Assembly (NCBI RefSeq): GCF_030315975.1
Contig: NZ_JASXSZ010000002.1
Span: 248,001-312,000 of the forward strand
Source of the DNA: Microbacterium candidum
Lineage (GTDB): Bacteria > Actinomycetota > Actinomycetes > Actinomycetales > Microbacteriaceae
Length of the DNA stretch: 64,000 nt
Reading direction: 5' to 3'
Positions 17,571 to 26,062 of this stretch are shown piece after piece (the first letter of the stretch is position 1; the number at the start of each line of letters is the position of its first letter). The notes under the pieces were generated by a model that ran no database searches, was not told the DNA's origin, and saw only the letters and a program-made list of their open reading frames with translations. The translations under genes were made by a program, and so were the position numbers.

Positions 17571-18983
17571 ATGTCCCTCACCCACGCGAACGAGCAGGTG
17601 ATCATCGGCGAGCCCGAGGTCGTCGAGGACGTCGAGAACTCCGCCGCCTGGCTGGCGCTGAAGGATGCGGCGACCCGCATCCAGGGTCTGCAGGTCAAGG
17701 ACGGCAGCATCCCGATCGAGGCGGACCACGCCGAGGCCCGGGAGCTCGTCGACACGATCGTCGCCGCGATCCGCGCGCTCGCCCCGCTCTTCCCGCACGA
17801 CGCCGACTACCTCGCCGCGCTGCCGGTGGACTTCGAGCGCTGGGCCGATGGCGGCTTCGCCGAGCCCGACTTCCTGGACTCGCTCGTCGCCTTCCAGCCG
17901 CAGCTGCACCGCGTCGACGGCATCCGTCACCTCGTCGTCTTCCCGATGTACACGCAGAACGGCTCGTCGAACCGTCACGTCGAGGCGCTGATCGTCGAGG
18001 TCATCTGGCCCGAGTTCATCGCCCAGCTCGAGACCGAGTACACGAACAAGCTGTTCGTGTCCCTGCGTCTCGTCGACTTCACCCCCGGCTACGACACCAA
18101 TTCCGCCGTCCTCTTCCCGGAGACGGTCGCGATGCGCGAGATCCCCTCGTTCACGTGGGGCGCGATCTTCCAGGACCGCGAGGCCGCCCGCTACCGCCGC
18201 GTCACGCGCGCCGCCGCCGAGATCACGAAGCTCGATCTGCCCGCCGACGCCGCCGCGATGCTCGACGACCAGCAGCTCACCGAGAAGACGTTCGTGATGT
18301 GGGACATCATCCACGACCGCACGCACATGCGCGGCGACCTGCCGTTCGACCCGTTCATGATCAAGCAGCGGATGCCGTACTTCCTGTACTCGCTCGAGGA
18401 GCTGCGCTGCGACCTCACGGCCTTCCGCGAGTGCGTCTCCATCGAGAAGCGACTTTCGGAGGTCCCCGAGCTTATCGAGGGGTCCGCCGAGCAGGAGATG
18501 CTCCAGCACGCCAAGCTCGTGCAGTACGCGGTGATCTTCGACCGCATCTTCCGCTTCTCGATCACGGGCAGCCGGGTGCGCAACTACGACGGCGTCGGCG
18601 GGCAGCTGCTGTTCGCATGGCTGCACCAGCGCGGCGTGCTGCACTGGACCGACACGTCGCTCGCGTTCGAGTGGGATCTGGTCCCCGCCGCGGTCGTCGA
18701 GCTCGCCGACGCGATCGACCACCTCTACTGGCAGTCGATCGACCGTCCGAAGACGGCGCACTGGCTCGCCGCGTACGACCTCGTCCGCGGCACGCTGACT
18801 CCGAACCCGGCCTCGGCCTGGGCCCGCGGTCTGCCGCTCGAGACGCTCGCCGGCGCCCCCAAGGGATACACCGACGCGGTGATGGATGACGAGTTCCCGC
18901 TGTCGATGTTCTTCGAGGCGCTCGACAAGAAGATGAAGCCGGTCATCGAGTCGACCGCGGGCATCCGCGGCACCGACGCCTGA
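17571..18983 (+). CDS. DUF6421 family protein
   Basis: A 470-residue soluble protein of the actinobacterial DUF6421 family, whose function is unknown. Conserved-looking stretches are LVVFPMYTQNGSSNRHVEAL, WDIIHDRTHMRGDLPFDPFM and FEWDLVPAAVVELADAIDHL. The His/Asp/Arg-rich HDRTHMRGD segment (about 245) could be catalytic or metal-binding, but that is only a guess. ATG 17571 follows GGAGG. A divergent Lrp-type gene suggests regulation by an amino acid, so a role in amino-acid metabolism is worth testing. Confidence 0.8.
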   Translation: MSLTHANEQVIIGEPEVVEDVENSAAWLALKDAATRIQGLQVKDGSIPIEADHAEARELVDTIVAAIRALAPLFPHDADYLAALPVDFERWADGGFAEPDFLDSLVAFQPQLHRVDGIRHLVVFPMYTQNGSSNRHVEALIVEVIWPEFIAQLETEYTNKLFVSLRLVDFTPGYDTNSAVLFPETVAMREIPSFTWGAIFQDREAARYRRVTRAAAEITKLDLPADAAAMLDDQQLTEKTFVMWDIIHDRTHMRGDLPFDPFMIKQRMPYFLYSLEELRCDLTAFRECVSIEKRLSEVPELIEGSAEQEMLQHAKLVQYAVIFDRIFRFSITGSRVRNYDGVGGQLLFAWLHQRGVLHWTDTSLAFEWDLVPAAVVELADAIDHLYWQSIDRPKTAHWLAAYDLVRGTLTPNPASAWARGLPLETLAGAPKGYTDAVMDDEFPLSMFFEALDKKMKPVIESTAGIRGTDA

Positions 18984-18994
18984 CGCATCCCCTT

Positions 18995-19046
18995 CGCTCG
19001 CCTGTCACGTTCTTCGGCCACAGCCCGAGATCGTGACAGGCGAGCG
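18995..19046. repeat. CTGTCACG-N22-CGTGACAG repeat, copy 1
   Basis: A perfect 15-bp inverted repeat, CGCTCGCCTGTCACG (18995-19009) with CGTGACAGGCGAGCG (19032-19046), encloses 22 nt. The core CTGTCACG-N22-CGTGACAG recurs twice at 23.1-23.2 kb with the same spacer. It sits just after the DUF6421 stop and could also stop transcription. Confidence 0.75.
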
Positions 19047-19151
19047 GTCGTTTCTGCGTGCACTGCACAAGCGGGGAGGCTGAAGGCCCAGGTCCGTTGA
19101 CGGCGGTCGGCGCCGTCGCTATCTTCAGCGCATGACCGGGTGTGCCCGCAC

Positions 19152-20771
19152 ATGATCACGACGGCCGAGCTGCGCGCCATCCCGGCCTTCGCCCCACTGC
19201 CGCAGGAGGCGATCGACTACCTCGCGACCGCGGTCGAAGACATCCGTCTCGCCCCCGGCGAGTACTTCGCGCACGAGGGCGACGACCGGGCGTTCTTCGT
19301 CGTGATCGAAGGCCGCGCCGAGCTGACGAAGGTCGTCAACGGCGAGGAGCGCGTGATCGGCGAGCGTCTGCCCGGACGCTTCTTCGGCGAAGTGCCGATG
19401 ACGTTGAGCACACCGTTCCCTGCGAGCGGCCGTGCCGCCGAGCCGACCCGGATCATCCGGCTGGACGTCACGGTCTTCTACACGCTCGCGGCGATGGCGC
19501 CCTCGGTCCCGGCATTCGTGGCATCGCTCGCACGCAAGTACGTCGACTGGCTGCAGACGGTCGCGGCCGAGCAGCCGGCGGCCGAGGCGCGGGTGATCGC
19601 ACCCCATTCGGACGCCAAGACGCACGAAGCGGTCGTCTTCCTCACGCGCAATCAGGTTCCGTTCGAGCGGATCACCGTGGGCGAAGAAGCGGATGCCGCG
19701 ACCTACCCCGTCATCGAGCTGCCGAACGGGCGGCGGTTCGAGGCGCCGCCGCTGCGCGAGATCGCGAAGCTCGTCGGACTCGAGATCGAACCGTCCGCGG
19801 GCGGCTACGACGTCGTCATCCTGGGAGCAGGACCGTGTGGGCTCACGGCCGCCGTGAACGCCGCCGCGGAGGGCCTCCACACGCTGGTCGTCGAGTGCCT
19901 CGCGCCGGGCGGCCAGGCGGGCACGTCGACCCGCATCGAGAACTACACCGGATTCCCGTACGGCATCTCCGGCGACGATCTCGCGAGCCGCGCGTTGAAG
20001 CAGGCGCGACGCCTCGGCGCCGAGATCGTCGTCACACGCACCGCCGTCGCGCTCCGACCGGAGCGAGAGCAGATCGTGCTCGACGGGGGCGAGACGCTCA
20101 CCGCACCCGTGGTCGTCATCTCGACGGGGGTCGAATGGCGTCGCCTGCCGGTGCCGGACATCGACCGGTTCCTCGGGAACGGCATCTTCTACGGCGCCGC
20201 CCGCAGCGACTCGACGGTCGCGCGGGGAGCCGACATCGCGATCGTCGGTGCCGGCAACTCGGCGGGACAGGCGGCGATCTTCTTCTCGCGATTCGCCCGA
20301 TCCGTGACGCTGCTCGTACGCGGAGAGTCGCTCGGCGCGAGCATGTCCCGCTACCTCATCGATCAGATCGCGGCGAACGACGGCATCCGCGTCAAGACGC
20401 GCGGCGAAGTCGTCGGCGTGCACGGGGTGAACGGTCTCGAGGCCGTGGACGTCGTCGACCGCTCGACCGGCGAGACCACGACGCGCCCGTACACCGTCCT
20501 GTTCGTCATGATCGGCGCGGATGCCGCGACCGACTGGCTCCCCGAGCAGATCGCCCGCGATGAGCATCACTTCATCCCGACCGGATCGGATGCGGCCGTC
20601 ACACCTCAGTGGACACAGGATCGCCGTCCGTTCGGGCTCGAGACGAGCGCGCCCGGGATCTTCGCCGTCGGCGATGTGAGATCCGGCTCGGTGAAGCGCG
20701 TCGCTGCGGCCGTGGGCGAGGGTGGAATGGCCATCGCCTATGCGCACCAGTACCTCGCCCTCCGGCGGTAG
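19152..20771 (+). CDS. cNMP-binding domain fused to thioredoxin-reductase-like FAD/NAD oxidoreductase
   Basis: A 539-residue three-part protein. Residues 1-130 form a cyclic-nucleotide-binding jelly roll (EYFAHEGDDRAFFVVIEGRAEL; LPGRFFGEVPMTLSTPFPASGRA). About 140-215 resemble a glutaredoxin-like module (FLTRNQVPFERITV ... YPVIELPNGRRFEAPPLREIAKLVGL). The rest is a TrxR-like flavoprotein with VVILGAGPCGLTA (FAD), IAIVGAGNSAGQAA (NAD(P)) and IFAVGDVR. The canonical CxxC is replaced by GAAR, so it cannot be a classical thioredoxin reductase. GTG 19140 is an alternative start. A 7-codon ORF at 19132 ends in ATGA overlapping the chosen ATG. Confidence 0.85.
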   Translation: MITTAELRAIPAFAPLPQEAIDYLATAVEDIRLAPGEYFAHEGDDRAFFVVIEGRAELTKVVNGEERVIGERLPGRFFGEVPMTLSTPFPASGRAAEPTRIIRLDVTVFYTLAAMAPSVPAFVASLARKYVDWLQTVAAEQPAAEARVIAPHSDAKTHEAVVFLTRNQVPFERITVGEEADAATYPVIELPNGRRFEAPPLREIAKLVGLEIEPSAGGYDVVILGAGPCGLTAAVNAAAEGLHTLVVECLAPGGQAGTSTRIENYTGFPYGISGDDLASRALKQARRLGAEIVVTRTAVALRPEREQIVLDGGETLTAPVVVISTGVEWRRLPVPDIDRFLGNGIFYGAARSDSTVARGADIAIVGAGNSAGQAAIFFSRFARSVTLLVRGESLGASMSRYLIDQIAANDGIRVKTRGEVVGVHGVNGLEAVDVVDRSTGETTTRPYTVLFVMIGADAATDWLPEQIARDEHHFIPTGSDAAVTPQWTQDRRPFGLETSAPGIFAVGDVRSGSVKRVAAAVGEGGMAIAYAHQYLALRR

Positions 20772-20823
20772 CGGCGGCCTCCCCCGGAAAGGCTCTTGCG
20801 CCGCGGAATGAGAGGATGGCTCA

Positions 20824-21891
20824 GTGACCACGATCCACGACACCTCCGTCCGCGGCTTCGCCTCGGACAACTACTCGGGCGTGCACCCCGAGGTCCTCGC
20901 CGCCATCGCCGCCGCCAATGACGGCCACCAGATCGCGTACGGCGAGGACGAATACACGGCGCGACTGCACGAGATCTTCGTCGAGCACCTCGGCGAGGGC
21001 GTCGAGTCGTTCCCGGTGTTCAACGGCACGGGCGCGAACGTCACCGCGCTGCAGTCGATGCTCCCCCGCTGGGGCGCCGTGGTGTCGGCATCCACCGCCC
21101 ACATCAACGTCGACGAGGGCGGTGCGCCCGAGCGCGTCGGCGGGATCAAGATCCTGCACGTGCCGACCGAGGACGGCAAGCTCACCCCCGAGCTCATCGA
21201 CCGCGAGGCGTGGGGATGGGGCGACGAGCACCGCGCGCAGCCGCTGGTCGTCTCGATCACGCAGTCCACCGAGCTCGGCACGCTGTACTCGGTCGAGGAG
21301 CTCCGTGCGATCACCGACCACGCCCACGCGCTCGGCATGCGCGTGCACATGGACGGCGCGCGCATCTCCAACGCCGCGGCATCTCTGGACCTCCCGCTGC
21401 GCGCCTTCACGCGCGACGCCGGCGTCGACGTCATGAGCTTCGGCGGCACCAAGAACGGCGCCCTTCTCGGCGAGGCGATCGTCGTGCTGAACCCCGAGGC
21501 ATCCAGCGGCCTGACGTACCTGCGCAAGCTCAACATGCAGCTCGCCTCGAAGATGCGGTTCGTGTCCGCGCAGCTGGTGGCGCTCCTCGAAGACGACCTG
21601 TGGCTGCGCAGCGCCCGCCACGCGAACGCGATGGCGCAGCGTCTGCGCACCGGCGTCGAGGCGGGCATCGCCGACGGCTCGATCCGCGGCGTCGCGTTCA
21701 CGCAGAAGACCCAGTCCAACGGCCTGTTCGCGACACTGCCCGACGGCGCCGCCGACCAGCTGCGCGAGCGCTTCCGCTTCTACGACTGGGATGCAAAGCG
21801 CAACGAGGTCCGCTGGATGTGCTCCTTCGACACCACCGAGGACGACATCGACGCGTTCGTGGCGGCGATCGCGGAGATCACCGGCGCCTGA
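20824..21891 (+). CDS. Threonine aldolase family PLP enzyme
   Basis: A 355-residue beta-eliminating lyase/threonine aldolase. It shows GFASDNYSGVHPEVL at the N-terminus, the FPVFNGTGANVTAL phosphate region, RVHMDGARISNAA with the PLP Asp, and the internal aldimine Lys in SFGGTKNGAL. It likely cleaves L-threonine or L-allo-threonine to glycine and acetaldehyde. GTG 20824 is the start. It sits 52 nt after the flavoprotein gene with no visible terminator. Confidence 0.9.
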   Translation: MTTIHDTSVRGFASDNYSGVHPEVLAAIAAANDGHQIAYGEDEYTARLHEIFVEHLGEGVESFPVFNGTGANVTALQSMLPRWGAVVSASTAHINVDEGGAPERVGGIKILHVPTEDGKLTPELIDREAWGWGDEHRAQPLVVSITQSTELGTLYSVEELRAITDHAHALGMRVHMDGARISNAAASLDLPLRAFTRDAGVDVMSFGGTKNGALLGEAIVVLNPEASSGLTYLRKLNMQLASKMRFVSAQLVALLEDDLWLRSARHANAMAQRLRTGVEAGIADGSIRGVAFTQKTQSNGLFATLPDGAADQLRERFRFYDWDAKRNEVRWMCSFDTTEDDIDAFVAAIAEITGA

Positions 21892-21931
21892 TCGATCCCC
21901 GCGGGGCCGCGGATCGTGGGATAACTGACGC

Positions 21932-22306
21932 ATGGAGATTCCCCGACCGTCAGACGAGGTGAAGGAGTTCTTCCGCTCCGTCATCCCCGAAGGCCCCGAC
22001 GTCGTCGTCAAGCCCATGTTCGGCAACCTGGGCGCGTTCGTGAACGGCAACATGTTCGCCGGACTGTTCGGCGACGACATCGGTGTGCGTGTCCTCGACG
22101 AGACGCGCCTCGCCGAACTGGGCGCGATTCCGGGCACAGGTCCGTTCGGACCCGCAGAGCATGCGATGGGCGGCTACACGTCCCTGCCGCGTGACTGGCG
22201 GCAGACGCCGGAGCGCGCGTCGGAGTGGATCGCCGTCGCACTCGAGGATGTCAGTCGGCTGCCCGCGAAGCAGCCCAAACCGCGGGCGCCGCGCAAGAAG
22301 GAGTAG
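21932..22306 (+). CDS. TfoX/Sxy N-terminal domain protein
   Basis: A 124-residue protein that matches the TfoX N-terminal domain: VVVKPMFGNLGAFVNGNMFAGLFGDDIGVRV is the core. The Lys/Pro-rich tail (KQPKPRAPRKKE) is disordered. TfoX/Sxy controls competence in gammaproteobacteria, but stand-alone N-terminal domains in actinobacteria have no known role. ATG 21932. Confidence 0.8.
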   Translation: MEIPRPSDEVKEFFRSVIPEGPDVVVKPMFGNLGAFVNGNMFAGLFGDDIGVRVLDETRLAELGAIPGTGPFGPAEHAMGGYTSLPRDWRQTPERASEWIAVALEDVSRLPAKQPKPRAPRKKE

Positions 22307-22385
22307 CGCTGCGCGGCACGGGCGTCAGGCGGATGAGGGCCGGAGACGGGGCACCCGGAATATCCATAGGTTCCATGCGGTTGGA

Positions 22386-22397
22386 TTGACACGTCAA
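22386..22397. promoter_or_regulatory. Palindromic site upstream of nitroreductase
   Basis: TTGAC-AC-GTCAA lies 50 nt before the nitroreductase start, inside a wider partly symmetric GGTTG...CAACC. It looks like a MarR-type operator and could overlap a -35 element. No cognate regulator is adjacent. Confidence 0.4.
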
Positions 22398-22447
22398 CCG
22401 AATCGGGCCGATGGGGTCCCGGCATCGTCACTCGAGAAAGACGGCCC

Positions 22448-23044
22448 ATGCCTCTCGCATCCGACCTCGCCCCCCGCTTCGCCCAGACCGACGCGCCCCT
22501 CATCGGCGCGCTCGTCGAGCGGTGGAGCCCCCGCGCCTACGATCGCAACGCGGTCGTCGCCCCCGAGACCGTCCAGGTCATGCTCGAGGCCGCGCGCTGG
22601 GCGCCGTCCGCCAACAACTCGCAGCCGTGGCGCTTCATCGTCGCGCACCGCGGGACGCCGGAGTTCACCGCCATCCACGACGCGCTCATGGGCTTCAACC
22701 AGGTCTGGGCCGACTCCGCCGCGGTGCTCATCGTCAACCTCGTCGAGACGGCGGATGCCGAAGGCCGCGAGCGTCCGTTCGCCGCCTACGACCTCGGTCA
22801 GGCCGTCGCGCACCTGTCGGTGCAGGCGCAGCACCTCGGCCTGCACTCGCACCAGATGGGCGGCGTCGACCGCGACGCCGTGAAGGCCGCGTTCGGCCTC
22901 GGCGAGACCCTTCAGGTGCTCTCCGTCATCGCCGTCGGCGTCCCCGGCGACGTCGACGCGCTGCCGGAGGCGCTCCGCGAGCGCGAGCTCGCCCCGCGCA
23001 CACGCCTCGCGCTCGACGAGATCGTGCTCCGCAGCGCAGCCTGA
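22448..23044 (+). CDS. Nitroreductase family protein
   Basis: A 198-residue FMN-dependent reductase. VERWSPRAYD at residues 19-28 and the ARWAPSANNSQPWRFIV segment contact FMN, with HLSVQAQHLGLHSHQMGG in the middle and a late Rossmann-like strand (VIAVGVPG). Family members reduce nitro groups, quinones or enals such as malonic semialdehyde. ATG 22448 follows AGAAAG weakly. It is single-gene by spacing and ends before a hairpin terminator. Confidence 0.87.
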   Translation: MPLASDLAPRFAQTDAPLIGALVERWSPRAYDRNAVVAPETVQVMLEAARWAPSANNSQPWRFIVAHRGTPEFTAIHDALMGFNQVWADSAAVLIVNLVETADAEGRERPFAAYDLGQAVAHLSVQAQHLGLHSHQMGGVDRDAVKAAFGLGETLQVLSVIAVGVPGDVDALPEALRERELAPRTRLALDEIVLRSAA

Positions 23045-23058
23045 GACACATCTTCGCA

Positions 23059-23088
23059 AAGGCCGTCACCCCACGGGGTGGCGGCCTT
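23059..23088 (+). terminator. Hairpin terminator after nitroreductase
   Basis: AAGGCCG-t-CACCC pairs with GGGTG-g-CGGCCTT (23059-23088) with one mismatch and a tight loop, 15 nt after the stop codon. TTCG follows instead of a T tract. Confidence 0.7.
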
Positions 23089-23111
23089 CGTGGTATCCGA
23101 GTTGCCTTCCC

Positions 23112-23149
23112 CTGTCACGATCGTGGGTGCGAGCCCGCGAACGTGACAG
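23112..23149. repeat. CTGTCACG-N22-CGTGACAG repeat, copy 2
   Basis: CTGTCACG (23112-23119) and CGTGACAG (23142-23149) with exactly 22 nt between; the right flank reads CTGAGCGTCGTT, like copy 1. A lone half site CTGTCACG follows at 23162-23169. Confidence 0.75.
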
Positions 23150-23174
23150 CTGAGCGTCGTTCTGTCACGCTCGA

Positions 23175-23212
23175 CTGTCACGATCCTCGTTTCAGGCCGA
23201 AGATCGTGACAG
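23175..23212. repeat. CTGTCACG-N22-CGTGACAG repeat, copy 3
   Basis: CTGTCACGATC (23175-23185) pairs with GATCGTGACAG (23202-23212), 11 bp; measured on the 8-bp core the spacer is again 22 nt. It ends 19 nt from the prephenate dehydratase stop. Confidence 0.75.
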
Positions 23213-23231
23213 GTAAGCGCCCGTACCCGGG

Positions 23232-24188
23232 TCAGACCTCGGGCTCGCCGGCGATGAGGCCGCGCAGCCAGTCGCGCGCCTCGACGAAGACCTCGTCGGA
23301 GTACCGCTGCGGGTACCGCACGATCGCGCGGTCGGCGCGCGGATACGACCCGAGGAAGACGACCTTCGGGCTGAAGCGACGGAGTCCGAGCAGCGCGTCG
23401 GCCATGCGCTCGTCCTGGATGTGGCCGTCGGCATCCACCACGAACCGGTAGCGGCCGAGCTCGTCGCCGATGGGGCGCGACGCCAGCAGAGACAGGTTGA
23501 TGCCGCGCGTCGCGAACTGCTCCAGCATCTCCAGGAGCGCACCGGGGTGATCCTCGGGCAACTCGACGATGAGCGACGTCTTGTCGGCGCCGGTCGGCGC
23601 CGGCGCCTCGGTGACACGGCTGACGAGCACGAAGCGCGTGACCGCGTTCGGGTTGTCGCCGATGTCCTCCGCGAGCACCTCGTACTCGTGGTGCTCGACG
23701 ACGCCGGGGGCGGCGACCGCGGCGTCCGCTCCGCTCGTCCCGTCGACGAGCCCGAGGGCGGATGCCACGTTGGATGCCGCCGGCACGTGCTCGTGACCGG
23801 GAAGGTTCGTCGTGAGCCACTGCAGCGACTGGCCGTAGGCGACGGGGTGCGCCGCGACGACGGTGACGTCCTCGAGCCGCGTGCCGGGGCGCCCGACGAG
23901 GACGAAGTTCACCGGCACGAGGTACTCGCCGACGATCCGCAGGCCCGGCATGGTGGCCAGCGCGTCCTGCGTCGTCGTGACACCGCCGTCGACGGAGTTC
24001 TCGATCGCGATCATCGCGGCATCCGAGCGGCCCTCGACGACGTCGGCGAGCGCTTCGCCGACGTTGCGCACGGGCCGCCATTCCTGACCCCGCGCCTCGT
24101 GCACCTGCGCGAGCGCGGCCTCCGTGAACGTGCCCGCGGGGCCGAGATAGCTGTAGACGCGACGGGATGCCTCGGGCTCTGCGTTCAC
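23232..24188 (-). CDS. pheA: Prephenate dehydratase
   Basis: A 318-residue monofunctional enzyme of phenylalanine synthesis: decarboxylating dehydration of prephenate to phenylpyruvate. The catalytic domain opens YSYLGPAGTFTEAALAQV, with IENSVDGGVTTTQDAL and the catalytic TRF in NAVTRFVLV. A C-terminal ACT domain (TSLIVELPEDHPGALLEMLEQF) binds the feedback inhibitor. The usual ESRP motif reads ASRP (LLASRPIG), a change at the phenylalanine-binding site. ATG 24188 is the family start. Confidence 0.93.
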   Translation of the reverse strand: MNAEPEASRRVYSYLGPAGTFTEAALAQVHEARGQEWRPVRNVGEALADVVEGRSDAAMIAIENSVDGGVTTTQDALATMPGLRIVGEYLVPVNFVLVGRPGTRLEDVTVVAAHPVAYGQSLQWLTTNLPGHEHVPAASNVASALGLVDGTSGADAAVAAPGVVEHHEYEVLAEDIGDNPNAVTRFVLVSRVTEAPAPTGADKTSLIVELPEDHPGALLEMLEQFATRGINLSLLASRPIGDELGRYRFVVDADGHIQDERMADALLGLRRFSPKVVFLGSYPRADRAIVRYPQRYSDEVFVEARDWLRGLIAGEPEV

Positions 24189-24233
24189 CCGTCAAGACTA
24201 GTCGCGGCATCTTCCGGCCCGTGGCAGATTTCC

Positions 24234-24245
24234 AACAGGACTGTT
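24234..24245. promoter_or_regulatory. Candidate MarR operator
   Basis: AACAG-GA-CTGTT is a palindrome 11 nt before the GTG start of the MarR gene, next to a TATATT that could serve as a -10 box. The position suggests autoregulation of the MarR-MFS operon. Confidence 0.5.
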
Positions 24246-24256
24246 ATATTAGCGCT

Positions 24257-24772
24257 GTGACATCTACGGAGAAGCGTCCCGCATCCATCGAGCAGCTGCC
24301 CAGCGTCTGGCGCCCGCTCACCGCGATGCGCCGCCGCATGGACGACAGCCTCGGCGACCTCTACCGCGACCTCGGCATCGAGGGCGTCAGCACGCGCTTC
24401 AGCATGGCCGTCATGTTCCTCGCCGACGGCGATGCGACGATCAGCTCGCTCGCGGAGCGCTGCGGCGTCACCCACTCCGCGATGAGCCAGTCGGTGGCGG
24501 CCATGAAGAAGGCGGCGCTCGTGACGTCCGCGCCGGGCGAGGACGCTCGCTCGCGCGTCGTCACGCTCACCGATGCAGGCCGCCGCATCGCGCCCCTCCT
24601 CTGGGACGAGTGGTACGCGACCGAAGCCGCGGTCGCCGAGCTCGAGACCGAGCTGAGCACTCCCCTGACGACCGTCGTGCGCGAGATCGACGCCGCCCTC
24701 GACCGCGAGTCCTTCGCCGAGCGGGTGCGCCGGCACCTGCCCCGCGATGACGCCGCGATGACCCGGCGATGA
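24257..24772 (+). CDS. MarR-family transcriptional regulator
   Basis: A 171-residue winged-helix protein. The HTH covers ATISSLAERCGVTHSAMSQSVAAMKKAALV and the wing DARSRVVTLTDAGRR. GTG 24257 places the start right after the AT-rich promoter region; leaderless translation is likely. The stop overlaps the start of the following MFS gene (ATGA), so it most likely controls this efflux pump in response to the pump's substrate. Confidence 0.87.
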   Translation: MTSTEKRPASIEQLPSVWRPLTAMRRRMDDSLGDLYRDLGIEGVSTRFSMAVMFLADGDATISSLAERCGVTHSAMSQSVAAMKKAALVTSAPGEDARSRVVTLTDAGRRIAPLLWDEWYATEAAVAELETELSTPLTTVVREIDAALDRESFAERVRRHLPRDDAAMTRR

Positions 24773-26037
24773 TCCGCTCGCACCTCGTCGACACCCGGCC
24801 GCTGCGCACGAGCCGCCCCTTCCGCGCGTTCTGGGCGGGCACCGCCGTCTCGCAGTTCGGCGGCAGCATGTCGTCGTTCGCCCTCCTGTACTACGTGTGG
24901 GAGATCTCGCACTCGCCCGTCGTCGTCGGTCTCGTCGGCCTCGTCGTCGCCGTGCCGCTCGTCGTGTGCGGCCTGATCGGCGGTCATCTCGCCGACACCG
25001 TCGACCGGCGGGCGCTCCTGCTGTGGTCGCGCTCCGCGCAACTCGTGGTGAGCGCCGCCACGGCGGCGCTCGTCATCTCGGGGGTGCGCAGCATCCCGGT
25101 CGTCTTCGTCATGATCGCCCTCACATCGGCGCTGTCCTCGCTCGCGGCCCCGGTCGCCCAGACCGTCCCGCCGATGCTGCTCGGCGGAACCGAGCTGTCC
25201 GCCGGGCTCGCGCTCACCCGCCTCGCCGGGCAGCTGGCGCTCATGACGGGGCCGGCGATCGGCGGGGTGCTCGTCGCCACGATCGGCGTGGGCGCCTGTC
25301 TCGTCGTCGACTCGGTCACGTTCCTCGCCGCACTGTGGGGCATCTCGCGCCTCCCCCGGCACGCGCCGCGACCCTCGGCGGCCGGCGAGCCCGAGGGCGG
25401 GACGCGCGTCCTCGGCGGCCTCATGTTCGTCGTGCGCACGCCCGTGATCCTCGGCGCGTTCCTCGTCGACATCTGCGCGATGGTGCTCGCCCTGCCGGCG
25501 GCCCTCTTCCCCGTCATCAACGCCGAGCGCTTCGGCGGATCGCCGATGACCCTGGGGCTCATGCTTCCGGCGATCGGCCTCGGCGGCGTGCTCGCGGGCC
25601 TGTTCTCCGGGCGTCTCACCGCATACCCGCGGCAGGGTCTCATCATGCTGATCTCGTGCGCCGTGTGGGGAGCCGCGACGGCCGCGTTCGGCGCCGCTCC
25701 GACGCTTCCGCTGGCGCTCGCCGCGCTCGTCGTCGCCGGCGCCGCCGACACCTTCACGGTCGTCAGCCGCGGCACGATGGTGCAGTCCGCGACGCCCGAC
25801 GAGCTCCGCGGCCGCGTGTCCTCCCTCGACTATCTCGTCGGCGCGGGCGGCCCGAGCATCGGCGACCTCCGCGCGGGCACGATCGCGGGTCTCACCTCGG
25901 GCGCCATCAGCTGCATCCTGGGCGGCCTCGCGTGCGTCGCGGGCGCCGGCGCCATCGCCGCTGCGAACCCGGGGCTCCGGCGCTGGCGGCTCGCGACGGC
26001 TCCGCGCAGCCGTCGTCCGGAGTCGTCTTCCGCGTGA
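24769..26037 (+). CDS. MFS transporter, multidrug-efflux type
   Basis: A 422-residue carrier with 12 predicted helices (first TM about 25-45, last about 380-400). The loop-2 motif reads [15 protein letters not shown]. It resembles the enterobactin exporter/MefA-like branch (DHA3). Linked by ATGA overlap to a MarR repressor, it probably exports a toxic compound; the substrate cannot be inferred. Confidence 0.85.
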   Translation: MIRSHLVDTRPLRTSRPFRAFWAGTAVSQFGGSMSSFALLYYVWEISHSPVVVGLVGLVVAVPLVVCGLIGGHLADTVDRRALLLWSRSAQLVVSAATAALVISGVRSIPVVFVMIALTSALSSLAAPVAQTVPPMLLGGTELSAGLALTRLAGQLALMTGPAIGGVLVATIGVGACLVVDSVTFLAALWGISRLPRHAPRPSAAGEPEGGTRVLGGLMFVVRTPVILGAFLVDICAMVLALPAALFPVINAERFGGSPMTLGLMLPAIGLGGVLAGLFSGRLTAYPRQGLIMLISCAVWGAATAAFGAAPTLPLALAALVVAGAADTFTVVSRGTMVQSATPDELRGRVSSLDYLVGAGGPSIGDLRAGTIAGLTSGAISCILGGLACVAGAGAIAAANPGLRRWRLATAPRSRRPESSSA

Positions 26038-26062
26038 CCTGCGCGCCCGTTCGCGGCAGACT

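Noticed and set aside
23059..23231. Small RNA gene in the gap between nitroreductase and pheA
   Set aside because: The stems are explained by a terminator and two copies of the CTGTCACG repeat; no promoter-like sequence was identified.
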